DNA from: JBDSRX01 sp047445235
GTDB taxonomy: Bacteria > Patescibacteriota > Dojkabacteria > J137
Length of the DNA stretch: 29,982 nucleotides
Direction of reading: 5' to 3'
Assembly (NCBI GenBank): GCA_047445235.1
Contig: JBLGEO010000088.1
Location: 1-29,982, forward strand
Under the pieces are notes generated by a model. It was not told the origin of the DNA and did not search any database. It was given only the letters and a program-made list of their open reading frames with translations. Position numbers and translations under genes: made by a program. Each line of letters opens with the position of its first letter. Positions within the stretch are counted from its first letter, which is position 1. Shown here piece by piece: positions 20,632 through 27,087 of the stretch.

Positions 20632-20703
20632 TCCTCCTTAGCTCAATGGTAGAGCATTCGACTGTTAATCGAAGTGTTGAAGGTTCGAGTCCTTCAGGGG
20701 GAG
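20632..20703 (+). tRNA. tRNA-Asn (anticodon GTT)
   Basis: The cloverleaf is complete. Acceptor TCCTCCT pairs with AGGGGGA (one T-G). The D stem is GCTC/GAGC. The anticodon stem TTCGA/TCGAA holds the loop CTGTTAA with anticodon GTT. The T stem GAAGG/CCTTC holds TTCGAGT. The discriminator is G. CCA is not encoded, so it must be added after transcription. Seven T follow directly. Confidence 0.97.
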
Positions 20704-20708
20704 TTTTT

Positions 20709-21236
20709 TTATGCAGCAAATAACATCTCCCCAATTATAGGCACCTCTTCTCCCGAAGGATAAGTTGTTGCTGTCCTCCCTTCGTAGATTTCTGATATTG
20801 CTGAATTATAGGCTACAGTAAATATACTCACATTATTTTCAGGAACATTGTTTTCACCTATAAATTGCTGCAAAAGATCTAAAGAAGCCAACAAAAGAAC
20901 ATCAGCATCTATGGCACCTATTGGTACTTCAAGCATAACCTTAACTATAAAGTATCGTAGAAGGTTAAATGTGATATCTTCAATTGTCTGCTCTCCTGGC
21001 ATTAGCAAAGCAAGCATAGAATAAGATCCATAGTGATGAATAAACGTTTCTGAAATAGCTTCTTTCGCCTGCGGGTCTGAAGCAACTGGATTTGAGACAA
21101 TGCTATTTTTAAATCTTCTTTCAGTTATACCTGCAGTCCCTAAAAGATTTCTATAATTCTGCACAGAATTTTTCACTGTTTCTAGATATGGATCGACTTC
21201 TAAATTCAATAATCCTTCGGGCCTAAGATCGTTCAT
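20709..21236 (-). CDS. Unknown helical protein, 175 residues
   Basis: No family recognised. The product looks all-helical and soluble, with hydrophobic helices that are too short or too charged to be clear membrane spans (MLALLMPGEQTIEDITFNLL, ADVLLLASLDLLQQFIG). The N-terminus is NDLRPEGLLNLEVDPYLETV. The stop lies 6 bases past the tRNA-Asn, convergent with it. No Shine-Dalgarno site precedes the ATG. Confidence 0.55.
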   Translation of the reverse strand: MNDLRPEGLLNLEVDPYLETVKNSVQNYRNLLGTAGITERRFKNSIVSNPVASDPQAKEAISETFIHHYGSYSMLALLMPGEQTIEDITFNLLRYFIVKVMLEVPIGAIDADVLLLASLDLLQQFIGENNVPENNVSIFTVAYNSAISEIYEGRTATTYPSGEEVPIIGEMLFAA

Positions 21237-21365
21237 ATTAGAGCAATAAAAAGTTATTACTAATTAGCTTATATTAAAGTATTTTAGTAGTAAAGGTTCG
21301 TTTGGATTTGGCATCCAGCAGACGATATGGTAGATTAAGTTGTTTTAGTATTTTTGTAAATTCAA

Positions 21366-22337
21366 ATGCTCCAATTACTTAGTAAGATCTTTCGAAAGCG
21401 GTTACTCTCCGGAATTATACTTACTGTTATTTCGTTTGGTGGCTTCTTAATAGATATAAAAGACCATACTCTATTTACTTCAATCTTTTTTGGCGGAGCT
21501 TTCTATCTTGGCTTTATGTTTATTGCAGATTGGATAACAATCAGGTTTGCGGGCATTTCAATAATAAGTTCTATCTACTCTAACCAAAAACATAAACTGA
21601 GATTTACAATTGCAACGCTTGTTGGCGGAGCTTTGTTTGGCTTCATGGCAGCAGATATCTCTGGTTTTTTTTACTTCCCCTACTGGAGTTATTCAGACTA
21701 TGTAATCATAGGATTTATTCTTGGTGGATGGACCTTCTATTTCTTAACAGTAATTATTCCTTACGAAGCTACTAAGGTTTTGCTCGATAAATACTTTCCT
21801 TTTAAAAAAGATATTCGTAGGTATTTCAAATGGGAAAAATATGCTTACCTTGTTTTTAAGTATGTATCTGTAATCCTTTTCTCTGCAGTAATACTACATG
21901 TTCTTATAGATACTAACTTTCTTTCAACATTTACTTTTAATCAGCAAATCGCCAAAGCTCCTCTAGTAACCCATCCATATCTAACCTCTTTCGCTTTCTT
22001 TGCAAGCATAGTGTTCTTTTGTGAATATATTGAGTATGAGAGGAAGAAGAGCTCTTTATTTAAAGATATTATCCATGGGTACTGGAATCCTTTAATCGCT
22101 CTACTAATAATTGGCTTTTTAATGGGGTTAACCAACGAAGTTCAAAACCTTGGAGTATTCCTTTGGAGATACAACAATATGCCCTTTGCAGATATTCAAA
22201 TATTCACAATTCCGTTAATAGTGATAATAAGTTGGCCTACACATATCCTCGCAATCCTAGAAGTATGGAGAGCATTTGGAGATAAAGACTCTAAGATTGC
22301 TTTTGATATAACAGATCCAATCAAGAAGAATATTTAA
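21366..22337 (+). CDS. Polytopic membrane protein, unknown
   Basis: The 323-residue protein has about eight membrane helices. Distinctive segments are GFFYFPYWSYSDYVIIGFILGGW near residues 102-124, and a C-terminal stretch with GYWNPLIALLIIGFLMG, NEVQNLGVFLWRYNNMP and IISWPTHILAILEVWRAFG. The paired W/Y/P-rich motifs and the NE-x-x-N segment recall membrane enzymes such as lycopene-cyclase-type proteins, but I do not have enough to assign that. A cytoplasmic basic loop (FPFKKDIRRYFKWEKY) separates two halves. It leads a probable two-gene operon with the 22349 gene (11-base gap). Confidence 0.65.
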   Translation: MLQLLSKIFRKRLLSGIILTVISFGGFLIDIKDHTLFTSIFFGGAFYLGFMFIADWITIRFAGISIISSIYSNQKHKLRFTIATLVGGALFGFMAADISGFFYFPYWSYSDYVIIGFILGGWTFYFLTVIIPYEATKVLLDKYFPFKKDIRRYFKWEKYAYLVFKYVSVILFSAVILHVLIDTNFLSTFTFNQQIAKAPLVTHPYLTSFAFFASIVFFCEYIEYERKKSSLFKDIIHGYWNPLIALLIIGFLMGLTNEVQNLGVFLWRYNNMPFADIQIFTIPLIVIISWPTHILAILEVWRAFGDKDSKIAFDITDPIKKNI

Positions 22338-22348
22338 TATATTTCACT

Positions 22349-22813
22349 ATGAATAAACTATATCGATTCAGTCCCATCAAAGATGAAAAGACTTTTAAAG
22401 AAGCCTTATCTTACATCACTACTCAACTCGAATCCCTTTCCAAAGAACTATTCCAAGAAGCTTTACCTATAAACACTGTTAAGATATTTCCACACTACTT
22501 AGATGAGTATGACTATCTATATAAATTAGTGAAAGACTTAGGACCAAAAGCATCATTTAGCTCAGACACTAGTTACTATGCAGAAGTTGACCAAATGGTA
22601 GGAGGTTACAATATTAAATACATTGGTGTTCGTATAGTAGATCCTTATAGGCTACAAGTTGGATGTGGTGACTATGAGATTGAGAATTTTAAAGAATTTA
22701 GAGAGAAGCATTCGAATGAATCTAAGTTTGTCCGAGACTTTAGAGGCGAAGATATGATAGAAATTTGGCACCCAGATTATGATGTCCTTGGTTATATAGT
22801 CCCACCACTATAG
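22349..22813 (+). CDS. Conserved-looking unknown soluble protein, 154 residues
   Basis: No family assigned. The N-terminal helices (FKEALSYITTQLESLSKELF) precede a beta-rich core with strongly patterned segments: YYAEVDQMVGGYNIKYIGVRIVDPYRLQVGCGDYEIENF, then EIWHPDYDVLGYIVPPL. The 'GVR-DP-QVGCGD' motif looks conserved and has one cysteine. No membrane segment. It follows the polytopic protein by 11 bases and ends at a small hairpin at 22813-22827. Confidence 0.6.
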   Translation: MNKLYRFSPIKDEKTFKEALSYITTQLESLSKELFQEALPINTVKIFPHYLDEYDYLYKLVKDLGPKASFSSDTSYYAEVDQMVGGYNIKYIGVRIVDPYRLQVGCGDYEIENFKEFREKHSNESKFVRDFRGEDMIEIWHPDYDVLGYIVPPL

Positions 22814-22827
22814 GTAACAAAATTACC
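22813..22827 (+). terminator. Weak terminator hairpin after the 22349 gene
   Basis: GGTAA - CAAAA - TTACC forms a 5-bp stem followed by TTCTTATT, overlapping the stop codon. Stem is short, so efficiency is doubtful. Confidence 0.4.
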
Positions 22828-22891
22828 TTCTTATTGAAGATCCCATATACCACGATCATAGTTCAAGTGTATATACGAACTGAATTAGTTG

Positions 22892-22897
22892 TATAAT
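22892..22897 (+). promoter_or_regulatory. -10 element of the 22905 gene, predicted leaderless
   Basis: A perfect TATAAT ends seven bases before the ATG at 22905, so the transcript should begin at the AUG. No convincing -35 is seen. Confidence 0.6.
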
Positions 22898-22904
22898 TTA
22901 GCTT

Positions 22905-23105
22905 ATGAGAGATAAGAATAAAACAAATTTGAATGGGCTAGCTTCTTTAGGAGCTGTAGCAATAGGTGCATTCGCACTTGGAGCTTTTGCAGTAGGTATT
23001 TTATTTATTGGAATTATAAAGATTGGAAAGTTATCTATTGGAAGTGGTAAGTTTAAGAAGCTAGAAATTGAAGAACTAAAAATAAAGAAGATTACCCGAG
23101 TTTAA
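22905..23105 (+). CDS. Short Gly/Ala/Ile repeat protein
   Basis: The 66-residue protein has a polar start (MRDKNKTNLNG), then a five-residue periodic pattern of the form 'a-x-x-x-G' (LGAVAIGAFALGAFAVGIL, FIGIIKIGKLSIGSG), and ends in alternating charged and hydrophobic residues (KFKKLEIEELKIKKITRV). The period suggests a pentapeptide-repeat-like beta-helix, which may pack against or cross the membrane. Small proteins of this pattern occur in many bacteria without known function. It ends exactly where the convergent umuC gene ends. Confidence 0.6.
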   Translation: MRDKNKTNLNGLASLGAVAIGAFALGAFAVGILFIGIIKIGKLSIGSGKFKKLEIEELKIKKITRV

Positions 23106-24386
23106 CTAGATCCTTACCTTTAACAATTCCTCCCACTCTGTCGTGAAACGACTACTTATCTTATTCTTTCGACCTCGCCAACTTTGTTTTATACCAGTCG
23201 CTGCGATCTTAACAACCTCTCTTCCCCACTCATTATTTACCTTATCTAAAGCTTCCATTAAGCCTACTCTCTCCTCTTCATTTTGCTTATTGTCTAAAGT
23301 CATTTGAGCGAAGCCGAGTTTTGGAATAATCCCAGTGAGAAGAACTCCTGCTTTCCTGTATTTAAGATTTGGCTGGTACAACTGTCTTAATGTCGTCTTA
23401 GCAGCCTTAATTAACGTCGGAGTGTAGTCGGATGGAGCGTCTAAAGTAGCACCTAGGAAGTCGAACTTATACTTCTTCTCTTCTTGGTCTATGTCTCCAG
23501 CCGACTTGATGCTCACGCCTACATAGCTAGCCATAGAACCTTGCCCTCTAAGCTTCTCCCCTGCAATAGACATAAAGGTTGCCACCGCTTCTTCCAGCTC
23601 TTCCAGAGTAACAACATTTTTTCCAAATGACCTAGAGCTGATAATACTTTTTCTAACCACATGATGGTCCATCTCTACACAATTAACATTGTTAATTTCC
23701 AAATGAGTCCTCTCCCCTCCTACACCAAGTTTGGACTTAACCAGAAGTCTATCCATCTTTTTAAAGTCGTACACGCTGTAAACACCGTTATAATTCAATT
23801 TTAAAGCATACTTTCTACCTATTCCCCAGATATCTCCAACATCAATCTTGGAAAGTAACTCCTTGTTCTCTTGTTCTGCATGTATCCAAAATACTCCATC
23901 AGTTGCTATATAGTTCTTCTTGGCAATCTTATTTCCAAGCTTAGCAAGAGTCTTTGTCTCAGAAAGACCTATTGATGTTGGTATTCCTACTTCCTTCTGA
24001 ACCCTTTTTACAATCTTCCTGCAGTACTCTTCAACATCGTCAGTTTTAATATGAGTTAAATTTAAGAAAGCTTCATCTATCGAGTACACCTCAACATCCT
24101 GTGAGTACTCTTTTAGAATAGTCATTACTCTGTGAGAAATGTCGCCGTAAAGAGTAAAGTTAGACGAGAATACAAACACGTCGTGCCTATCAATTAGATT
24201 CTGAGACATGTGAACAGGACCACCCATAGGGATTCCTAAGGCCTTAGCCTCATTAGATCGCGCAATAATACAGCCATCATTATTGGATAGGATTACTACT
24301 GGCTTTCCACCAAGTTTAGGATTAAAAATCCTTTCGCAGGAAGCATAGAAGTTATTGCAGTCAACGAGCGCGTAAAGCTTTTTCAT
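23106..24386 (-). CDS. umuC: UmuC, Y-family DNA polymerase V catalytic subunit
   Basis: The 426-residue protein is full-length (E. coli UmuC is 422). The palm carboxylates are Asp9 (ALVDCNNFYASCE) and Asp104-Glu105 (YSIDEAFLNL). The steric-gate residue is Tyr14. LSNNDGCIIARSNEAKALGI is the UmuC finger signature. Helix-hairpin-helix (DIGDIWGIGRKYALKL-like, near residue 188) and little-finger regions follow, and the C-terminal UmuC extension is present. It performs error-prone lesion bypass with UmuD'2. It is not next to umuD but shares a similar extended -10 promoter. The mRNA is predicted leaderless or nearly so. Confidence 0.95.
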   Translation of the reverse strand: MKKLYALVDCNNFYASCERIFNPKLGGKPVVILSNNDGCIIARSNEAKALGIPMGGPVHMSQNLIDRHDVFVFSSNFTLYGDISHRVMTILKEYSQDVEVYSIDEAFLNLTHIKTDDVEEYCRKIVKRVQKEVGIPTSIGLSETKTLAKLGNKIAKKNYIATDGVFWIHAEQENKELLSKIDVGDIWGIGRKYALKLNYNGVYSVYDFKKMDRLLVKSKLGVGGERTHLEINNVNCVEMDHHVVRKSIISSRSFGKNVVTLEELEEAVATFMSIAGEKLRGQGSMASYVGVSIKSAGDIDQEEKKYKFDFLGATLDAPSDYTPTLIKAAKTTLRQLYQPNLKYRKAGVLLTGIIPKLGFAQMTLDNKQNEEERVGLMEALDKVNNEWGREVVKIAATGIKQSWRGRKNKISSRFTTEWEELLKVRI

Positions 24387-24392
24387 ACCTAA

Positions 24393-24401
24393 ATTTTAGC
24401 A
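24393..24401 (-). promoter_or_regulatory. umuC promoter, extended -10, predicted leaderless
   Basis: On the minus strand TGCTAAAAT (TGC 24401-24399, TAAAAT 24398-24393) ends six bases before the ATG at 24386. No good -35. It matches the umuD promoter over TCTGCTA-A/T-AAT. Confidence 0.6.
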
Positions 24402-24419
24402 GACTAGGCTTAATAATTT

Positions 24420-25097
24420 CTAGAAAGCAAAGCTTCTTTTTATCAGTTGGTGTTCAGTAGGCCAATCTCCACCCTCCAGTTTACTAACTTGTTCTATTAA
24501 TTCCTCATAACTAAAGGTATGAATAATATTTACTGATCTATCGAATGGATTACCATCCAGGCAAGGGGTTCTTAAGTTAAGATTAAAGATATTCGCTACA
24601 GAAAAGTAGTAATAATGCCCTAGAACATAAGCAACATTGCCGTGGTGATTTCGAAAATACTTTGTAGGCCCAAAGTTATTTGTTGTCATTATATAAGCAT
24701 CACCTTCGAAAGTAGGTTGAGATTGAAGATATGTTAATGCAGCCTGACTAACTTTATTGCAGAATGCTGAGACCTGAAAATGATGTGAAAGCATCTCTAC
24801 TGCTCTTTCAATATTTTCACCTTCTAAAGGAATAAGGCTGTTGATTTCAAGGAATATTTTTAAATCATAGTATGTGAATTTTTCACTACCTAAGTTTCTA
24901 AATGCTGTAGCAATCCTGAGTCTCCGATTCTCTAGCATAATCATTGCATCAATAGCACCAACTGCTCTTTCGTATGCATTCACTTCATTCTGTTCGGACA
25001 CATGTTCGAAGGCATATATCATCGCATTTCGGATGTGATCTAAACCAGGATAAGCATTTAGATGCTCTTGATTACGTATTGAAAGTACTTCACTCAT
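24420..25097 (-). CDS. Unknown soluble protein, 225 residues
   Basis: No family recognised. The first ~140 residues look helical (LDHIRNAMIYAFEHVSEQNE, AVGAIDAMIMLENRRLRIATAF, NIERAVEMLSHHFQVSAFCNKV). A His/Tyr-rich stretch follows (KYFRNHHGNVAYVLGHYYYF), then a mixed tail ending KRSFAF. The start overlaps the upstream gene's stop as ATGA, so it is translated with the 25094-25504 gene downstream of fmt. No membrane helix is evident. Confidence 0.6.
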   Translation of the reverse strand: MSEVLSIRNQEHLNAYPGLDHIRNAMIYAFEHVSEQNEVNAYERAVGAIDAMIMLENRRLRIATAFRNLGSEKFTYYDLKIFLEINSLIPLEGENIERAVEMLSHHFQVSAFCNKVSQAALTYLQSQPTFEGDAYIMTTNNFGPTKYFRNHHGNVAYVLGHYYYFSVANIFNLNLRTPCLDGNPFDRSVNIIHTFSYEELIEQVSKLEGGDWPTEHQLIKRSFAF

Positions 25098-25504
25098 TTG
25101 TAGACTGATGGATCAGCGAAATCTTTCTCATGTTCTCTTGGTTTTGCTAGAAATTGATGTTTAATCGCACAGCTATAGACCTCTGTTTGATTTCCAACAG
25201 CTTTTGCCCAAGCCAATGTACCGTTTACATATTCACAGTAGACACAATCGATCTTTTGCCATAAAGTTAACTTCTTTAAATTCCATCTTTCAAAAGAGAC
25301 ATAGTCTTTTCTATTTATTTTAGGGATTTCGTTTATAGGGAAATAGATTGCTTGATAAATTCTAGTCCAAATATCCAATATGAACACTGGAATAATCATT
25401 GAGTAAATAAGCAAACCAGCAATTGGCATTAGTAAAGGGTTATACTTAACCTTCTTACCTTTCTGAATAATCATTGCTGGAGATTTTTCGTAGTAGCCTG
25501 CCAT
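25094..25504 (-). CDS. Small membrane protein with conserved-looking Cys motif
   Basis: I start at the ATG at 25504 (136 residues, MAGYYEKSPAMIIQ), one base after the fmt stop, instead of the in-frame ATG at 25537 inside fmt. One or two membrane helices lie at ~25-48 (LLMPIAGLLIYSMIIPVFIL). The C-terminal part has a pattern I associate with an uncharacterised family: KIDCVYCEYVNGTLAWAKAV, then TEVYSCAIKHQ, i.e. C-x2-C, later Y-S-C-x-I-K-H, which could bind a metal. It is in one operon with fmt and the 24420 gene. Confidence 0.6.
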   Translation of the reverse strand: MAGYYEKSPAMIIQKGKKVKYNPLLMPIAGLLIYSMIIPVFILDIWTRIYQAIYFPINEIPKINRKDYVSFERWNLKKLTLWQKIDCVYCEYVNGTLAWAKAVGNQTEVYSCAIKHQFLAKPREHEKDFADPSVYK

Positions 25505-25505
25505 A

Positions 25506-26459
25506 TTAGTTAGCCAAGAAAAAATACTCGGCAGCACCTCTCTTTTGCTTTCCCTCTAATTGAATTTCTATCAAATCCAAAACCCCATTTTCTAAAACAA
25601 GATATAGATTTTTACCGGCTCTCATTATGAATGGATAACCCTCATGAATATTTAGTTTTAAGAAGTCTTCAACGTTCTTACTCAATAGCTCATCATACCT
25701 TGCTTTATATATCTTTAAAGTCTTTCCATCTGGAAGTTTAATCCAAGCTATTGGCCACGGGTAAAATGCTCTAATCATTCTCTCTGCTTTCTTAATATCG
25801 GTATCAAATTTAACTTCTGCATTTTCTCTAGCAAGATCTTCTTTACTACAGTAAGTTGCTTTCGAATTATCTTGGACAATTGGAGCCTCTCTTCTCTCAA
25901 CCCAATCCTTAATATCCTTTTCTATTGTTGCTGCAGCTAGATTCGCTAGCTTCTTCATCAGGTCTTCCGAATTATCTTTTCCACCAATAGCTATTTTATG
26001 AAGAGCAATCATATCTCCCTCATCTAACTTCTCTGCCATAAGCTGAAGAGTTACACCTGTCTCAGCAAACCCATTAAGGATTGCCATTGGGACTGGAACT
26101 GCTCCTCTAAGTAATGGTAATAAAGAACCATGAAGGTTTAAGCAACCATATCTAGGGAACTGAAGCATGTTATTTGGAATCATCTGTCCGTAAGAAGCAA
26201 CGATTATTAAATCTGGTTGGTACTTTTCTAATAGTTCTTCTGATATTTCTCTAATCTTAGCTGGCTTTAGTAAATTTGCACCAATACTTTCTGCATATTG
26301 TCCCAAAGGAGTTGCTTCTAAAATCTGTTTTCTCCCAGCTGGTTTATCTGGCTGTGTAATAACAGCAGCAAGATCTATGAAGTCCACTTTTAGAAGCTTC
26401 TCCAAGGTTGGCGATGCAAATTCTCCAGATCCTATAAAAATTGTTTTTAGTTTATCCAT
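25506..26459 (-). CDS. fmt: Methionyl-tRNA formyltransferase
   Basis: The 317-residue enzyme formylates initiator Met-tRNA from 10-formyl-THF. The N-terminal formyltransferase domain carries the catalytic set Asn108, His110 and Asp146 (LNLHGSLLPLLRGAVPVPMAIL, KLDEGDM). TQPDKPAGRKQ is the tRNA-contacting loop region. The C-terminal beta-barrel (ARENAEVKFD, AERMIRAFYPWPIAWI) is present. Length is normal. It heads a three-gene minus-strand operon with two unknown genes; the usual def partner is not here. Its -10 overlaps that of the divergent 26484 gene. Confidence 0.96.
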   Translation of the reverse strand: MDKLKTIFIGSGEFASPTLEKLLKVDFIDLAAVITQPDKPAGRKQILEATPLGQYAESIGANLLKPAKIREISEELLEKYQPDLIIVASYGQMIPNNMLQFPRYGCLNLHGSLLPLLRGAVPVPMAILNGFAETGVTLQLMAEKLDEGDMIALHKIAIGGKDNSEDLMKKLANLAAATIEKDIKDWVERREAPIVQDNSKATYCSKEDLARENAEVKFDTDIKKAERMIRAFYPWPIAWIKLPDGKTLKIYKARYDELLSKNVEDFLKLNIHEGYPFIMRAGKNLYLVLENGVLDLIEIQLEGKQKRGAAEYFFLAN

Positions 26460-26468
26460 TTGGTTTGT

Positions 26469-26476
26469 TTTATAAT
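26469..26476. promoter_or_regulatory. Overlapping divergent -10 elements of fmt and the 26484 gene
   Basis: TATAAT (plus, 26471-26476) is seven bases before the ATG at 26484, and TATAAA (minus, 26474-26469) is nine bases before the fmt ATG. They share the palindrome TTATAA, so only one polymerase could use the site at a time. Both messages would be leaderless or have a leader of a few bases. Confidence 0.55.
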
Positions 26477-26483
26477 GCTACCA

Positions 26484-27008
26484 ATGGATTATAGTTCCAA
26501 ATTCTTTCAAAATCTACAGTTTAAAATGGATTGGTTACTCGGAGAGGACGATCCTCCGTATGGACCTGAGTTCGAAGATGAAGATGACCGTGATAGATAT
26601 TTCCAAGATTTCACCTGTTATGATGATTGGCTGGAGAAATATAACTGTAGGGACTCTCTACAAATAAGAATAGAATACTTCACTTTTATCTTATCCTGGA
26701 TGCAGGATAAGAACTCGCCAGAGTATTTTGGATACTTTCTAAGAGACAAACATTTCGAAATATTAAGAGAAGTAACTAAATATATAGCCGATGAGATTGG
26801 GCTACAATCAATAGATCCCTATGGTGTTTTTAATGACTTCCTTATCTCCGCTCATGCTGAAGATGACGAAAGTTTAAGACAGTTGAGATACGACTCATAT
26901 AATAATATGCTGGCAAATTACTTCAACAACAGAGAGGACCTCAACGACTTCTTTATATCTGGAATTTACAGTATGTTTGACTACGTACACCATATTGCTG
27001 AAATGTAG
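26484..27008 (+). CDS. Unknown acidic protein, 174 residues
   Basis: I start at ATG 26484 (MDYSSKFFQNLQ), placed exactly seven bases after a TATAAT; in-frame starts at 26460 and 26478 lie upstream of the predicted transcript start. The product is very acidic (EDDPPYGPEFEDEDDRDRYF near residues 20-39) and aromatic, and mostly helical (SLQIRIEYFTFILSWMQ, HFEILREVTKYIADEIG, NNMLANYFNNREDL). No family, membrane helix or motif recognised. It precedes ileS on the same strand by ~80 bases. Confidence 0.6.
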   Translation: MDYSSKFFQNLQFKMDWLLGEDDPPYGPEFEDEDDRDRYFQDFTCYDDWLEKYNCRDSLQIRIEYFTFILSWMQDKNSPEYFGYFLRDKHFEILREVTKYIADEIGLQSIDPYGVFNDFLISAHAEDDESLRQLRYDSYNNMLANYFNNREDLNDFFISGIYSMFDYVHHIAEM

Positions 27009-27087
27009 CTTCTATAAGCAATTTCCTTGCTCTGCTGGACATTTAAAGGTAAAATCATTTTGAATTTATCTGATTAAAAATTCATAT

